A stretch of 8,121 nt of DNA from Bacteroides sp. CAG:1076 (GCA_000436795.1 HF993256.1:1-8121); one strand, 5' to 3'; counted from the stretch's first letter, positions 1 to 7,754 are shown. The notes: generated by a model from the letters alone, not told the origin. Translations and numbers: made by a program.

Positions 1-151
1 AATGCCGAAGCTTATTAATATTGATAATGCATTCAGCGCTATCTGTTAGTGAGGAAATAGTCTATTCCTATCTATTTATGTTGAAAAACATGTCGGGCTA
101 ATAGCATATTACATCTTCATGACTGTGAAATTAAAATCTTTTCTTTTGAGC

Positions 152-172
152 GGAAATATTTCCTTCGAAATA
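152..172. repeat. 12-bp perfect palindrome with an extra half-site upstream of the candidate promoter
   Basis: GGAAATATTTCC at 152-163 reads the same on both strands. A further GAAATA at 167-172 can pair with TATTTC at 157-162, giving three alternating copies of the same hexamer. It lies about 25-45 bp upstream of the candidate -7 element, where an activator or repressor dimer could bind. The symmetry is visible in the sequence. A regulatory role is inference only, since AT-rich DNA yields short palindromes by chance. Confidence 0.35.
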
Positions 173-195
173 GTAGGTGATTAAGGCTTATTTAG

Positions 196-203
196 TATAT
201 TTG
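196..203 (+). promoter_or_regulatory. Candidate Bacteroides-type -7 promoter element for the V-ATPase operon
   Basis: TATATTTG matches the Bacteroides sigma-ABfr -7 consensus TAnnTTTG at every specified position. It lies 69 nt before the subunit E start codon and would give a leader of about 60 nt. The expected -33 TTTG/TTG element about 19-21 bp upstream is not evident, since that stretch reads as AGTAGGTGATTAAG. The promoter is therefore either activator-dependent or wrongly placed. Transcript 5' end mapping would decide. Confidence 0.4.
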
Positions 204-212
204 ACTTCAGAT

Positions 213-243
213 ATTGTAACAATTACAATTGCTAAAATTGTAA
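213..243. repeat. Three alternating copies of ATTGTAA/TTACAAT in the operon leader
   Basis: ATTGTAA (213-219), TTACAAT (223-229) and ATTGTAA (237-243) form two overlapping perfect inverted repeats that share the middle copy. One has a 3-nt spacer. The other has 8-bp arms (223-230 and 236-243) and a 5-nt spacer. The block begins about 10 bp downstream of the candidate -7 element and ends 29 nt before the subunit E start. It could form two mutually exclusive weak RNA hairpins or be an operator. The repeats are seen directly; function is inferred. Confidence 0.45.
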
Positions 244-272
244 GTTTATATAACTAAAGTTTAATAATTATT

Positions 273-863
273 ATGGAAAACAAAATTCAGGAGCTCACTG
301 ATAAGATTTATCGTGAAGGGGTGGAAAAGGGTAATGAAGAAGCGCAGCGACTTATCGAAGAGGCTCAGAAGAAAGCTCAGAAGTTGATTGCTGATGCAGA
401 GAAGGAAGCTGAAGGAATTATAGCCAATGCTCGTAAATCTGCTGATGAATTAACGGAGAACACAAAGTCCGAATTGAAGTTGTTTGCGGGACAGGCCCTG
501 AATGCACTGAAAACAGAAGTTACTAATTTATTGACAAATCAGACTGTTTCGGATGCAGTAAAAGGATTTATTGCAGATAAAGATTATTTCAACAAATTTA
601 TTGTAGCATTGGCTACTCAATGGTCAGCAAACGAACCCATTGTCATTTCTGTAAAAGATGCTGAATCATTAAAGAAGTATTTTGCCTCGGATGTTAAGTC
701 TTTGCTTGATAAGGGGGTTAAAATAGAAGAAGTAAATGGGGCCAAGGCGCTTTTTTCTGTTTCACCGGCAGATGGATCGTATAAAGTGAATTTTGGTGAA
801 GAGGAATTTGAAAATTACTTTAAAGAGTTTCTTCGTCCTCAGCTAGTCGAAATGTTGTTTTAA
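273..863 (+). CDS. atpE: V-type ATPase subunit E (peripheral stalk)
   Basis: This 196-aa protein fits subunit E of V/A-type ATPases, the peripheral stalk that holds the A3B3 head still while the rotor turns, on the cytoplasmic face of the membrane. Residues 1-65 are a highly charged Ala/Glu/Lys coiled coil, as in the family. The C-terminal globular domain carries the usual SPADGSYKV turn (164-172) and ends in LRPQLVEMLF (187-196), resembling the family ending LRPxxxxxLF. Length is normal for the family (about 190-210). It is the first gene of the operon, and the next gene begins 9 nt after its stop. The start is the first ATG after an A/T-only stretch with no Shine-Dalgarno sequence. The canonical coiled-coil partner, subunit G/H, is not encoded nearby. 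The symbol follows V-type naming and is not the F-type c subunit. Confidence 0.92.
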   Translation: MENKIQELTDKIYREGVEKGNEEAQRLIEEAQKKAQKLIADAEKEAEGIIANARKSADELTENTKSELKLFAGQALNALKTEVTNLLTNQTVSDAVKGFIADKDYFNKFIVALATQWSANEPIVISVKDAESLKKYFASDVKSLLDKGVKIEEVNGAKALFSVSPADGSYKVNFGEEEFENYFKEFLRPQLVEMLF

Positions 864-872
864 CAGAAAACT

Positions 873-1712
873 ATGAGTACATATTATTGTCTGGTAGCTG
901 GTTTGCCTGATATCTCACTGGATGATGGTAAATTAAGTTATTCTGTGGCTGATTTTAAGTCGGAGTTGTATCCAGAATTATCTGTTCAAGATCGGAAGCT
1001 GATAGATTTATTTTATCTAAAATTTGATAATACAGACTTGCTGAAGCTCTTGAAAAATAAGGATGCTGCGACAGAGGGGAGGGGAAATTTTTCATCTGAA
1101 GAATTACTCCAACTGATTGATGCTGTGCGCGATGGAGATATTCCGGATAAAAGATTTCCTTCCTATTTGGTAGATTTCGTTACTCAATATTTCAGACTTT
1201 CACAAGAAGAATTATATCGCGCTGAAGATATATTAGCTTCATTATATTTTTCTTATGGAATGGCATGCTGTAATGCCTTTATTGCCTCGTGGTTTGAGTT
1301 TAATTTAAACTTAAACAATATACTTGCTGCTTTGGCGGCACGGAAATATAAAATGGATGTGTCAAATGTTATTGTCGGAGAAACAAGTATATGTGAGCAG
1401 TTGCGTACATCGAATGCACGTGATTTTGGATTAAACGAAACACTTGAATATTTTGAAACATTGCAGCGTATTTCTGATATTGAGGAACTGGTAGAACGAG
1501 AGAAAAAGGTCGATACGTTAAAGTGGAAATGGCTGGAAGATGAATCTTTCTTTCATTATTTTACAATTGAGCGTGTCTTCGTTTTCTTGATGCAACTTGA
1601 AATGATTGAACGTTGGATTTCATTGGATAAGGATAAAGGAAATGAATTGTTCCGCAAAATGATTCAGAATTTAAAGAATGAAGTTCAAATACCAGAAGAA
1701 TTTAGAAAATAA
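873..1712 (+). CDS. DUF2764 family protein, V-ATPase operon component and candidate subunit C analogue
   Basis: This 279-aa soluble protein has no signal peptide or membrane helix. Its opening YYCLVAGLPDI (4-14) and its place between subunits E and A identify the DUF2764 family. From memory, that family sits at the same position in the Chlamydia and Borrelia V-ATPase operons. Its function is not established. Two segments resemble each other: FDNTDLLKLLKNKD (51-64) and LNLNNILAALAARKY (145-159). They recall the D-x-x-N-hydrophobic-Leu-Leu motif of the C/AC39 (d) subunits that seat the central stalk on the proteolipid ring. The C-terminal half is helical, charged and aromatic (LKWKW at 216-220, FFHYF at 226-230, EMIERW at 243-248). 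As no subunit C gene is present, I infer that it may replace C. An assembly factor or a stalk component are alternatives. It starts 9 nt after atpE and ends 15 nt before atpA. Confidence 0.8.
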   Translation: MSTYYCLVAGLPDISLDDGKLSYSVADFKSELYPELSVQDRKLIDLFYLKFDNTDLLKLLKNKDAATEGRGNFSSEELLQLIDAVRDGDIPDKRFPSYLVDFVTQYFRLSQEELYRAEDILASLYFSYGMACCNAFIASWFEFNLNLNNILAALAARKYKMDVSNVIVGETSICEQLRTSNARDFGLNETLEYFETLQRISDIEELVEREKKVDTLKWKWLEDESFFHYFTIERVFVFLMQLEMIERWISLDKDKGNELFRKMIQNLKNEVQIPEEFRK

Positions 1713-1727
1713 TAAAAAAAGATAAGA

Positions 1728-3485
1728 ATGGCAACAAAAGGAACTGTTTTAGGCGTTATCGCCAATATGGTTACGCTGACTGTTGACGGTCCTGTGGCTC
1801 AAAATGAGATCTGTTATATAACTACCGGAGGTGACCGTTTGATGGCCGAAGTTATCAAGGTTGTGGGTAAAAATGTATATGTACAGGTGTTCGAAAGTAC
1901 ACGTGGACTGAAAGTTGGAGCCGAGGCCGAATTTACAGGTCATATGTTGGAAGTAACTTTGGGACCGGGCATGCTATCGAAAAATTATGATGGCTTGCAG
2001 AATGACCTTGACAAAATGGAAGGAATCTTCCTGAAACGTGGACAATATACTTATCCATTGGATAAGGAAAAGAAATGGCATTTTAAGCCAATAGTAAAGG
2101 TGGGTGATGAAGTAGGACCTTCTGCTTGGTTGGGTGAAGTGGAAGAGAACCATCAGCCGTTGAAGATTATGGTACCTTTTCAACTTCATGGAACTTACAA
2201 GGTGAAGTCGATTGTTGTAGAAGGTGATTATACTATCGAAGATACAGTCGTTGTTTTGACAAATAAGGAAGGTGAAGACATTAAAGTAAATATGATTCAG
2301 AAATGGCCGGTGAAAAAGGCTATGACGAATTATGTTGAAAAGCCACGTCCGTATAAATTGCTGGAAACAGGTGTGCGCGTAATTGATACAATGAATCCGA
2401 TTGTAGAAGGAGGTACAGGTTTTATTCCTGGTCCGTTTGGAACAGGAAAGACTGTGTTGCAGCATGCTATTTCTAAACAAGCTGAAGCTGATATCGTTAT
2501 TATAGCTGCTTGTGGTGAACGTGCGAATGAGGTAGTAGAAATCTTTACGGAGTTCCCCGAACTGGTAGATCCACATACTGGTCGTAAGCTGATGGAGCGT
2601 ACAATTATCGTTGCAAATACTTCTAATATGCCGGTTGCAGCACGTGAGGCATCTGTATACACTGCTATGACAATGGCTGAATTTTATCGTGCCATGGGAT
2701 TGAAGGTCTTGTTGATGGCCGACTCTACCTCTCGTTGGGCACAGGCTTTGCGTGAAATGTCTAACCGTATGGAGGAACTTCCGGGACCAGATGCGTTTCC
2801 GATGGATATTTCTGCTATTATATCCAATTTCTATGGACGTGCCGGATTCGTACATCTGTATAATGGTGCAACTGGTTCTATTACTTTTATCGGAACGGTA
2901 TCACCGGCAGGTGGTAACCTGAAAGAGCCGGTAACGGAAAATACAAAAAAGGTAGCACGATGTTTTTATGCTTTGGAGCAGGAACGTGCCGACCGTAAAC
3001 GTTATCCAGCTGTAAACCCGATTGACTCATATTCAAAGTATTTGGAATATCCGGAATTTGAAAAATATATTACAGAGCGTATCAATGGACAGTGGACAGG
3101 AAAAGTGAATGAACTGAAAACTCGCTTGTTGCGTGGAAAGGAAATTGCCGAACAGATTAATATTTTAGGGGATGATGGTGTTCCAGTTGAATATCATGTA
3201 ATTTTCTGGAAGTCGGAACTGATTGACTTTGTTATCTTGCAGCAGGATGCGTTCGATGAAGTAGATTCTGTTACTCCGATGGAGCGTCAGGAGGATATTG
3301 TGAATATGATTATTGATATTTGTCACACGGACTTCAAGTTTGAGACCTTTGTGGAGGTAATGGATTACTTCAAGAAGATGATAAATATTTGTAAGCAGAT
3401 GAACTACTCTAAGTATAAATCTGAACAATATGAAGATTTCCGTAAGCAGCTTGCTACATTGGTTGCCGAAAGAAGTGTGAAGTAA
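1728..3485 (+). CDS. atpA: V-type ATPase catalytic subunit A
   Basis: This 585-aa protein is the nucleotide-hydrolysing subunit of the A3B3 head. An N-terminal beta-barrel (about 1-70) is followed by the A-specific insertion (about 110-190), a RecA-like nucleotide-binding domain (about 200-440) and a helical C-terminal domain. The Walker A loop GPFGTGKT is at 235-242 with K241 and T242. The catalytic glutamate is E264 in CGERANEVVE, where most relatives have GERGNEM. Walker B is VLLMAD (327-332), followed by STSRWAQALRE. The ATPase alpha/beta signature is PAVNPIDSYS (427-436). All catalytic residues expected of an active A subunit are present, and the length is normal (about 580-600). Its start context AATGGCAACAAAAG is repeated at the start of atpB. 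No Shine-Dalgarno sequence precedes it; the 15-nt gap is A-rich. Confidence 0.97.
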   Translation: MATKGTVLGVIANMVTLTVDGPVAQNEICYITTGGDRLMAEVIKVVGKNVYVQVFESTRGLKVGAEAEFTGHMLEVTLGPGMLSKNYDGLQNDLDKMEGIFLKRGQYTYPLDKEKKWHFKPIVKVGDEVGPSAWLGEVEENHQPLKIMVPFQLHGTYKVKSIVVEGDYTIEDTVVVLTNKEGEDIKVNMIQKWPVKKAMTNYVEKPRPYKLLETGVRVIDTMNPIVEGGTGFIPGPFGTGKTVLQHAISKQAEADIVIIAACGERANEVVEIFTEFPELVDPHTGRKLMERTIIVANTSNMPVAAREASVYTAMTMAEFYRAMGLKVLLMADSTSRWAQALREMSNRMEELPGPDAFPMDISAIISNFYGRAGFVHLYNGATGSITFIGTVSPAGGNLKEPVTENTKKVARCFYALEQERADRKRYPAVNPIDSYSKYLEYPEFEKYITERINGQWTGKVNELKTRLLRGKEIAEQINILGDDGVPVEYHVIFWKSELIDFVILQQDAFDEVDSVTPMERQEDIVNMIIDICHTDFKFETFVEVMDYFKKMINICKQMNYSKYKSEQYEDFRKQLATLVAERSVK

Positions 3486-3504
3486 ACTTATAAAGTAAAA
3501 GAAA

Positions 3505-4824
3505 ATGGCAACAAAAGCGTTTCAAAAAATATATACTAAAATTAGCCAGATTACAAAGGCTACATGTTCGTTGAAAGCAACGGAGGTGGGCTATGATGAA
3601 CTGGCTATGGTGAATGGCAAGCTGGCCCAGGTGGTTAAGATTGCTGGTGATGAGGTAACACTTCAGGTATTTGAAGGTACAGAAGGTATTCCGACTAATG
3701 CAGAAGTTGTATTCTTAGGTAAATCGCCTACGCTGAAAGTAAGCGAACAGCTTGCGGGACGTTTCTTTAATGCTTTCGGTGAGCCTATTGACGGGGGACC
3801 GGAGATTGAGGGTACAGAAGTCGAAATTGGCGGACCATCGGTAAATCCTGTACGTCGAAAACAGCCTTCTGAGTTGATTGCAACTGGTATAGCGGGTATC
3901 GATTTAAATAATACGTTGGTGTCCGGACAGAAAATCCCATTTTTTGCAGATCCTGATCAGCCTTTCAACCAGGTGATGGCGAATGTGGCATTACGCGCGG
4001 AAACGGATAAAATTATTCTGGGCGGTATGGGTATGACGAACGATGACTACTTGTATTTTAAGAATGTCTTCTCGAATGCTGGTGCGTTGGATCGTATTAT
4101 CAGTTTTGTAAATACCACAGAGAATCCTCCTGTAGAGCGTTTGCTGATTCCTGATATGGCTTTGACTGCTGCCGAATATTTTGCTGTTGAGCATAATCAG
4201 AAGGTGTTGGTTCTGCTTACAGATATGACTTCGTATGCTGATGCGCTTGCTATCGTGTCGAACCGTATGGACCAGATTCCATCGAAAGATTCTATGCCGG
4301 GCTCATTGTATTCAGATTTGGCGAAGATCTATGAAAAGGCTGTACAGTTCCCGACCGGAGGTTCTATTACGATTATTGCGGTAACGACCTTGTCGGGCGG
4401 CGATATTACACATGCAGTTCCTGATAATACTGGATATATCACTGAAGGACAGTTGTTCTTACGTCGTGATAGTGACATCGGTAAGGTAATCGTAGACCCG
4501 TTCCGTTCATTGTCTCGTTTAAAACAGTTGGTTAGTGGTAAAAAAACACGTAAAGATCATCCGCAGGTTATGAATGCAGCCGTACGTTTGTATGCTGATG
4601 CAGCTAATGCGAAGACTAAGATGGAGAACGGTTTCGATTTGACCAACTACGACGAACGTGCACTGGCTTTTGCAAAGGATTATGCAAACCAGTTACTGGC
4701 TATCGATGTTAACCTGAATACAACAGAAATGCTTGATGTGACTTGGGGATTGTTCAGTAAATACTTTAAGCCGGAAGAAGTTAATATCAAGAAAGAATTT
4801 GTTGATCAGTACTGGAAAAAGTAA
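3505..4824 (+). CDS. atpB: V-type ATPase non-catalytic subunit B
   Basis: This 439-aa protein alternates with A in the A3B3 head and completes the catalytic sites at the A-B interfaces. It keeps the family plan: an N-terminal barrel with LAGRFFNAFGEPIDGGP (83-99), then the RecA-like domain with VLVLLTDMTSYADALA (234-249), PDNTGYITEGQ (306-316) and SLSRL (335-339). Arg338 aligns with the arginine that B donates to the A site in Enterococcus hirae. At the P-loop position it reads ADPDQPFNQ (148-156) where common B subunits have a sequence like SGSGLPHNE, so no glycine-rich loop remains and it should not hydrolyse ATP. It is slightly shorter than the usual 455-470 residues. It follows atpA by 19 nt and shares its first 14 nt of start context, consistent with equal 3:3 production. 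Confidence 0.96.
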   Translation: MATKAFQKIYTKISQITKATCSLKATEVGYDELAMVNGKLAQVVKIAGDEVTLQVFEGTEGIPTNAEVVFLGKSPTLKVSEQLAGRFFNAFGEPIDGGPEIEGTEVEIGGPSVNPVRRKQPSELIATGIAGIDLNNTLVSGQKIPFFADPDQPFNQVMANVALRAETDKIILGGMGMTNDDYLYFKNVFSNAGALDRIISFVNTTENPPVERLLIPDMALTAAEYFAVEHNQKVLVLLTDMTSYADALAIVSNRMDQIPSKDSMPGSLYSDLAKIYEKAVQFPTGGSITIIAVTTLSGGDITHAVPDNTGYITEGQLFLRRDSDIGKVIVDPFRSLSRLKQLVSGKKTRKDHPQVMNAAVRLYADAANAKTKMENGFDLTNYDERALAFAKDYANQLLAIDVNLNTTEMLDVTWGLFSKYFKPEEVNIKKEFVDQYWKK

Positions 4825-4843
4825 TTCATAAATTCACAGAGAA

Positions 4844-5449
4844 ATGGCTATAAAATTTCAATATAATAAAACTTCGTTGCAACAGCTTGAGAAGCAGCTC
4901 AAGATTCGTGTGCGTACGCTTCCTATTATTAAAAATAAGGAAAGTGCGCTGCGACTGGAGGTAAAGCGCTGCAAGACTGAGGCTGTGGAACTTGAAGGAA
5001 GCCTGGAAAAACAAATTCAGGCTTATGAAGCCATGTTCGCACTCTGGAATGAATTTGATGCTTCATTGATAAAGGTGAAGGATGTTCATTTGGGCGTACG
5101 TAAGATTGCTGGAGTACGTGTACCACTTTTGGAAGATGTGGATTTTGAGATTCGGCCGTTTAGCTTATTTTGTAGTCCTAAATGGTATGCCGATGGTATT
5201 CACTTACTGAAAGACTTGGCTCGTACAGCCATTGAAAGAGAATTTACACTCGCCAAATTGAGCTTGCTGGAACATGCGCGTAAGAAAACTACGCAGAAAG
5301 TGAATCTTTTTGAGAAGGTTCAGATACCCGGTTATCAGGATGCGCTGAGAAAAATCAAGCGTTTCATGGAAGATGAAGAGAACTTGTCGAAATCTTCTCA
5401 GAAGATTCTGAAATCGATTCAGGAAAAAAGAAAGGAGGCTGAGGTATGA
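4844..5449 (+). CDS. atpD: V-type ATPase subunit D (central rotor shaft)
   Basis: This 201-aa protein matches the V/A-type D subunit, the long antiparallel coiled coil that turns inside the A3B3 head and transmits torque to the ring. The N-terminal helix (about 9-70) carries the family-like stretch ending KNKESALRLEV (30-40). The C-terminal helix (about 120-200) holds KVNLFEKVQIPGY (152-164), equivalent to the family's RRVNALExVxIP. The short middle segment (about 75-110) corresponds to the beta-hairpin that contacts other stalk parts. Length is typical (about 200-215). Subunit F, the usual partner of D, is not encoded here. The gene follows atpB by 19 nt. Its stop overlaps the atpI start by 4 nt (ATGA), so translation of the two is probably coupled. 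The name does not refer to F-type beta. Confidence 0.94.
   Translation: MAIKFQYNKTSLQQLEKQLKIRVRTLPIIKNKESALRLEVKRCKTEAVELEGSLEKQIQAYEAMFALWNEFDASLIKVKDVHLGVRKIAGVRVPLLEDVDFEIRPFSLFCSPKWYADGIHLLKDLARTAIEREFTLAKLSLLEHARKKTTQKVNLFEKVQIPGYQDALRKIKRFMEDEENLSKSSQKILKSIQEKRKEAEV
5431..5438 (+). promoter_or_regulatory. Shine-Dalgarno sequence of atpI inside the end of atpD
   Basis: AAAGGAGG lies 7 nt before the atpI ATG at 5446 and is an almost ideal anti-16S match. It is embedded in the Lys-Glu codons of atpD. The other starts in this operon have no such motif, as is common in Bacteroidota. Its presence supports both the chosen atpI start and re-initiation by ribosomes ending atpD translation. Confidence 0.6.
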
Positions 5450-7251
5450 TTGCTAAGATGAAGAAACTTACGTTTCTGGTTTATCATAAAGAATATGATG
5501 CCTTTTTAAAGAGTATACGCGACTTGGGAGTGGTACATGTGGCTACCAAAGCACAAGGTAGTGCTGAGAATGCGGCCTTACAAGAAAGTATCCGCTTATC
5601 GGCACGTTATGCTGCAACTATAAAAATGTTGCAAGGTTTGAATATTCCTGCGGTTGCTCATACCGGAAATGTTGAGAAGGGAGAGGAAACCCTTGCGGAA
5701 TTTGAGGGCCTCCAACAACAGATACAACAGGTATCTCATAAACTTCAGGCTGTAGAAAAAGAACTTTTGCAATTGGAACCGTGGGGAAATTTTGAACCAA
5801 CGAGCTTGGACCGCCTTCGTGATGCTGGTTATCAGATTGATTTCTACATTTGTTCTGATAAACAGTTTAAGGAGGAGTGGACTAATTTGTATAATGCAAT
5901 AATTATCAATCATGTTGGTTCGAAGTTGTATTTTGTGACAGTTGTTCCGGTTGGTAAAAACGTCGACTTGGAAGTGGAAGCTGCTAAATTGCCGGATTGT
6001 TCTCTGTCTGACCTTCAGACACGGAAAGAGGATCTGATAAAGCAGAATGACGAACTGCAGGCGCGAATGAAGGAACTGGCAGCATCTGCTATTCCTGATT
6101 TGCAAGTTGCGCAAGCACAGGTGCATTCGCAGATAGAGTTCTCTAAAGTTGTATTGAATACGGATTCACTTGCTGATAATAAATTGATGTTGTTGCAAGG
6201 GTGGGCGCCGGCCGAACGTATTGGCGAAATAGAGCGTTTCTTGGAAACAAAGGAGGTGTACTACGAAGTAGCAGATCCTACTCCAGAGGATGATGTCCCT
6301 ATTTTGCTTGATAACAAAGGATTCTTCCGGCTCTTTGAACCGATAATGCGTTTGTATATGCTTCCGAAGTATAATGAACTGGATTTGACTCCGTTCTTTG
6401 CTCCATTTTTTATGCTGTTCTTCGGATTGTGTTTGGGTGATTCGGGTTATGGCTTGTTCATGTTGCTGGCTGTCACTATTTATCGGCTTGTAGCAAAGAA
6501 CATATCAGCTTCGATGAAGCCAATTCTTACATTGGTACAGTTGCTGGGGGCTTCTACAATGGTGTGCGGGCTTTTGACTGGTACTTGTTTTGGATTTAAT
6601 CTGTATGATATTCAACTTCCTCTTTTCCAGAGCTTGAAAGAAGCAATTTCGCTGGATAACCAGCAGATGTTCAATCTTTCTCTGATATTGGGAGGTGTAC
6701 AGATTATCTTTGGTATGATACTGAAGGCTGTAAATCAGACAATCCAGTTCGGCTTTAAATATGCTGTCGCTACAATCGGATGGCTTTTTATCCTGGTTAG
6801 TACGGCTATTGCTTTTGCTGCTCCAGGCCTCATGCCGATGGGGGGAACGATTCATTTGGTCTTCTTGGTTATCGGAGTATTGATGGCCTATTTGTACAAT
6901 AGTCCGGGAAAGAATGTTTTTATAAATATTGGTCTGGGACTATGGGATAGTTATAACATGGCTACAGGTCTGTTAGGTGATGTCTTGTCGTATGTCCGTC
7001 TGTTCGCATTAGGATTGTCGGGAGGAATTTTGGCAAGTGTATTTAATAGTCTGGCTGTGGGAATGAGTCCTGATAATGTCATTGCCGGTCCGATAGTTAT
7101 GGTCTTGATTTTTGTAATCGGACATGCTATAAATATGTTTATGAATGTACTGGGAGCAATGGTGCACCCGATGCGTCTGACTTTTGTAGAGTTCTTTAAG
7201 AATTCGGGATATGAAGGAGGCGGAAAGGAATATAAACCTTTTAAAAACTAA
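5446..7251 (+). CDS. atpI: V-type ATPase subunit I (a-type membrane stator)
   Basis: This 601-aa protein is the V-type subunit I/a, which anchors the stator and forms the two ion half-channels beside the ring. Residues 1-300 are a cytoplasmic domain with coiled-coil arms (about 80-110 and 185-215). The remainder holds seven or eight membrane helices (first near 312-330, last near 545-570). Family motifs are GLCLGDSGYGL (327-337) and SYVRLFALGLSGG (515-527), whose R518 is the essential arginine facing the ring carboxylate. The conserved tail is also present: HAINMFMNVLGAMVHPMRL (560-578), VEFF (581-584) and GYEGGGKEYKPF (588-599). It is shorter than many relatives (about 630-660), with the difference mostly in the N-terminal domain. 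It overlaps atpD by 4 nt and is followed after 41 nt by atpK. Confidence 0.95.
   Translation: MIAKMKKLTFLVYHKEYDAFLKSIRDLGVVHVATKAQGSAENAALQESIRLSARYAATIKMLQGLNIPAVAHTGNVEKGEETLAEFEGLQQQIQQVSHKLQAVEKELLQLEPWGNFEPTSLDRLRDAGYQIDFYICSDKQFKEEWTNLYNAIIINHVGSKLYFVTVVPVGKNVDLEVEAAKLPDCSLSDLQTRKEDLIKQNDELQARMKELAASAIPDLQVAQAQVHSQIEFSKVVLNTDSLADNKLMLLQGWAPAERIGEIERFLETKEVYYEVADPTPEDDVPILLDNKGFFRLFEPIMRLYMLPKYNELDLTPFFAPFFMLFFGLCLGDSGYGLFMLLAVTIYRLVAKNISASMKPILTLVQLLGASTMVCGLLTGTCFGFNLYDIQLPLFQSLKEAISLDNQQMFNLSLILGGVQIIFGMILKAVNQTIQFGFKYAVATIGWLFILVSTAIAFAAPGLMPMGGTIHLVFLVIGVLMAYLYNSPGKNVFINIGLGLWDSYNMATGLLGDVLSYVRLFALGLSGGILASVFNSLAVGMSPDNVIAGPIVMVLIFVIGHAINMFMNVLGAMVHPMRLTFVEFFKNSGYEGGGKEYKPFKN

Positions 7252-7754
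<503 letters not shown>

Larger units (their letters stand above)
1..272. other. AT-rich non-coding region upstream of the ATPase operon
   Basis: No gene can be supported here. All forward frames are interrupted: stops fall at 16-18, 47-49 and 99-101 in the three frames. The reverse strand is also broken by closely spaced stops. The first 46 or 98 bases could be the tail of an upstream gene, but nothing recognisable is encoded. The right half holds a 12-bp palindrome (152-163), a candidate -7 promoter element (196-203) and three alternating copies of ATTGTAA/TTACAAT (213-243), listed separately. The last 30 bases before the first gene are nearly all A/T, as is usual ahead of Bacteroidota start codons. 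No convincing terminator for an upstream gene was seen; GGAAATAG followed by CTATTCC at 53-68 is imperfect and lacks a T tract. Confidence 0.7.

Noticed and set aside
53..68. GGAAATAG...CTATTCC as a terminator for an upstream gene
   Set aside because: The stem is imperfect, AT-rich and almost loop-less, and no T tract follows.
1..101. Possible 3' end of an upstream gene, in the frame open to 49 or the frame open to 101
   Set aside because: The encoded 15 and 32 residues resemble nothing recognisable, and neither frame can be preferred without sequence to the left.
119..184. A 21-codon ORF (MTVKLKSF...) upstream of the operon, possible leader peptide
   Set aside because: It ends before the candidate promoter at 196-203, has no ribosome binding site, and contains no run of regulatory codons. 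An ORF this short is expected by chance.
1974..2855. A 293-codon open frame on the minus strand inside atpA
   Set aside because: It lies wholly antisense to a strongly conserved catalytic subunit. Its translation is rich in Cys, His, Tyr and Phe with no recognisable motif, as expected from the reverse complement of a coding gene.
5596..6126. A 176-codon open frame on the minus strand inside atpI
   Set aside because: It is antisense to the coiled-coil region of subunit I. It has no motif, start context or neighbour supporting it, and its composition is that of a reverse-complement shadow.
6505..6855. A 116-codon minus-strand open frame under the membrane part of atpI
   Set aside because: It is antisense to well-conserved membrane helices, with a low-complexity polar translation and no family resemblance.
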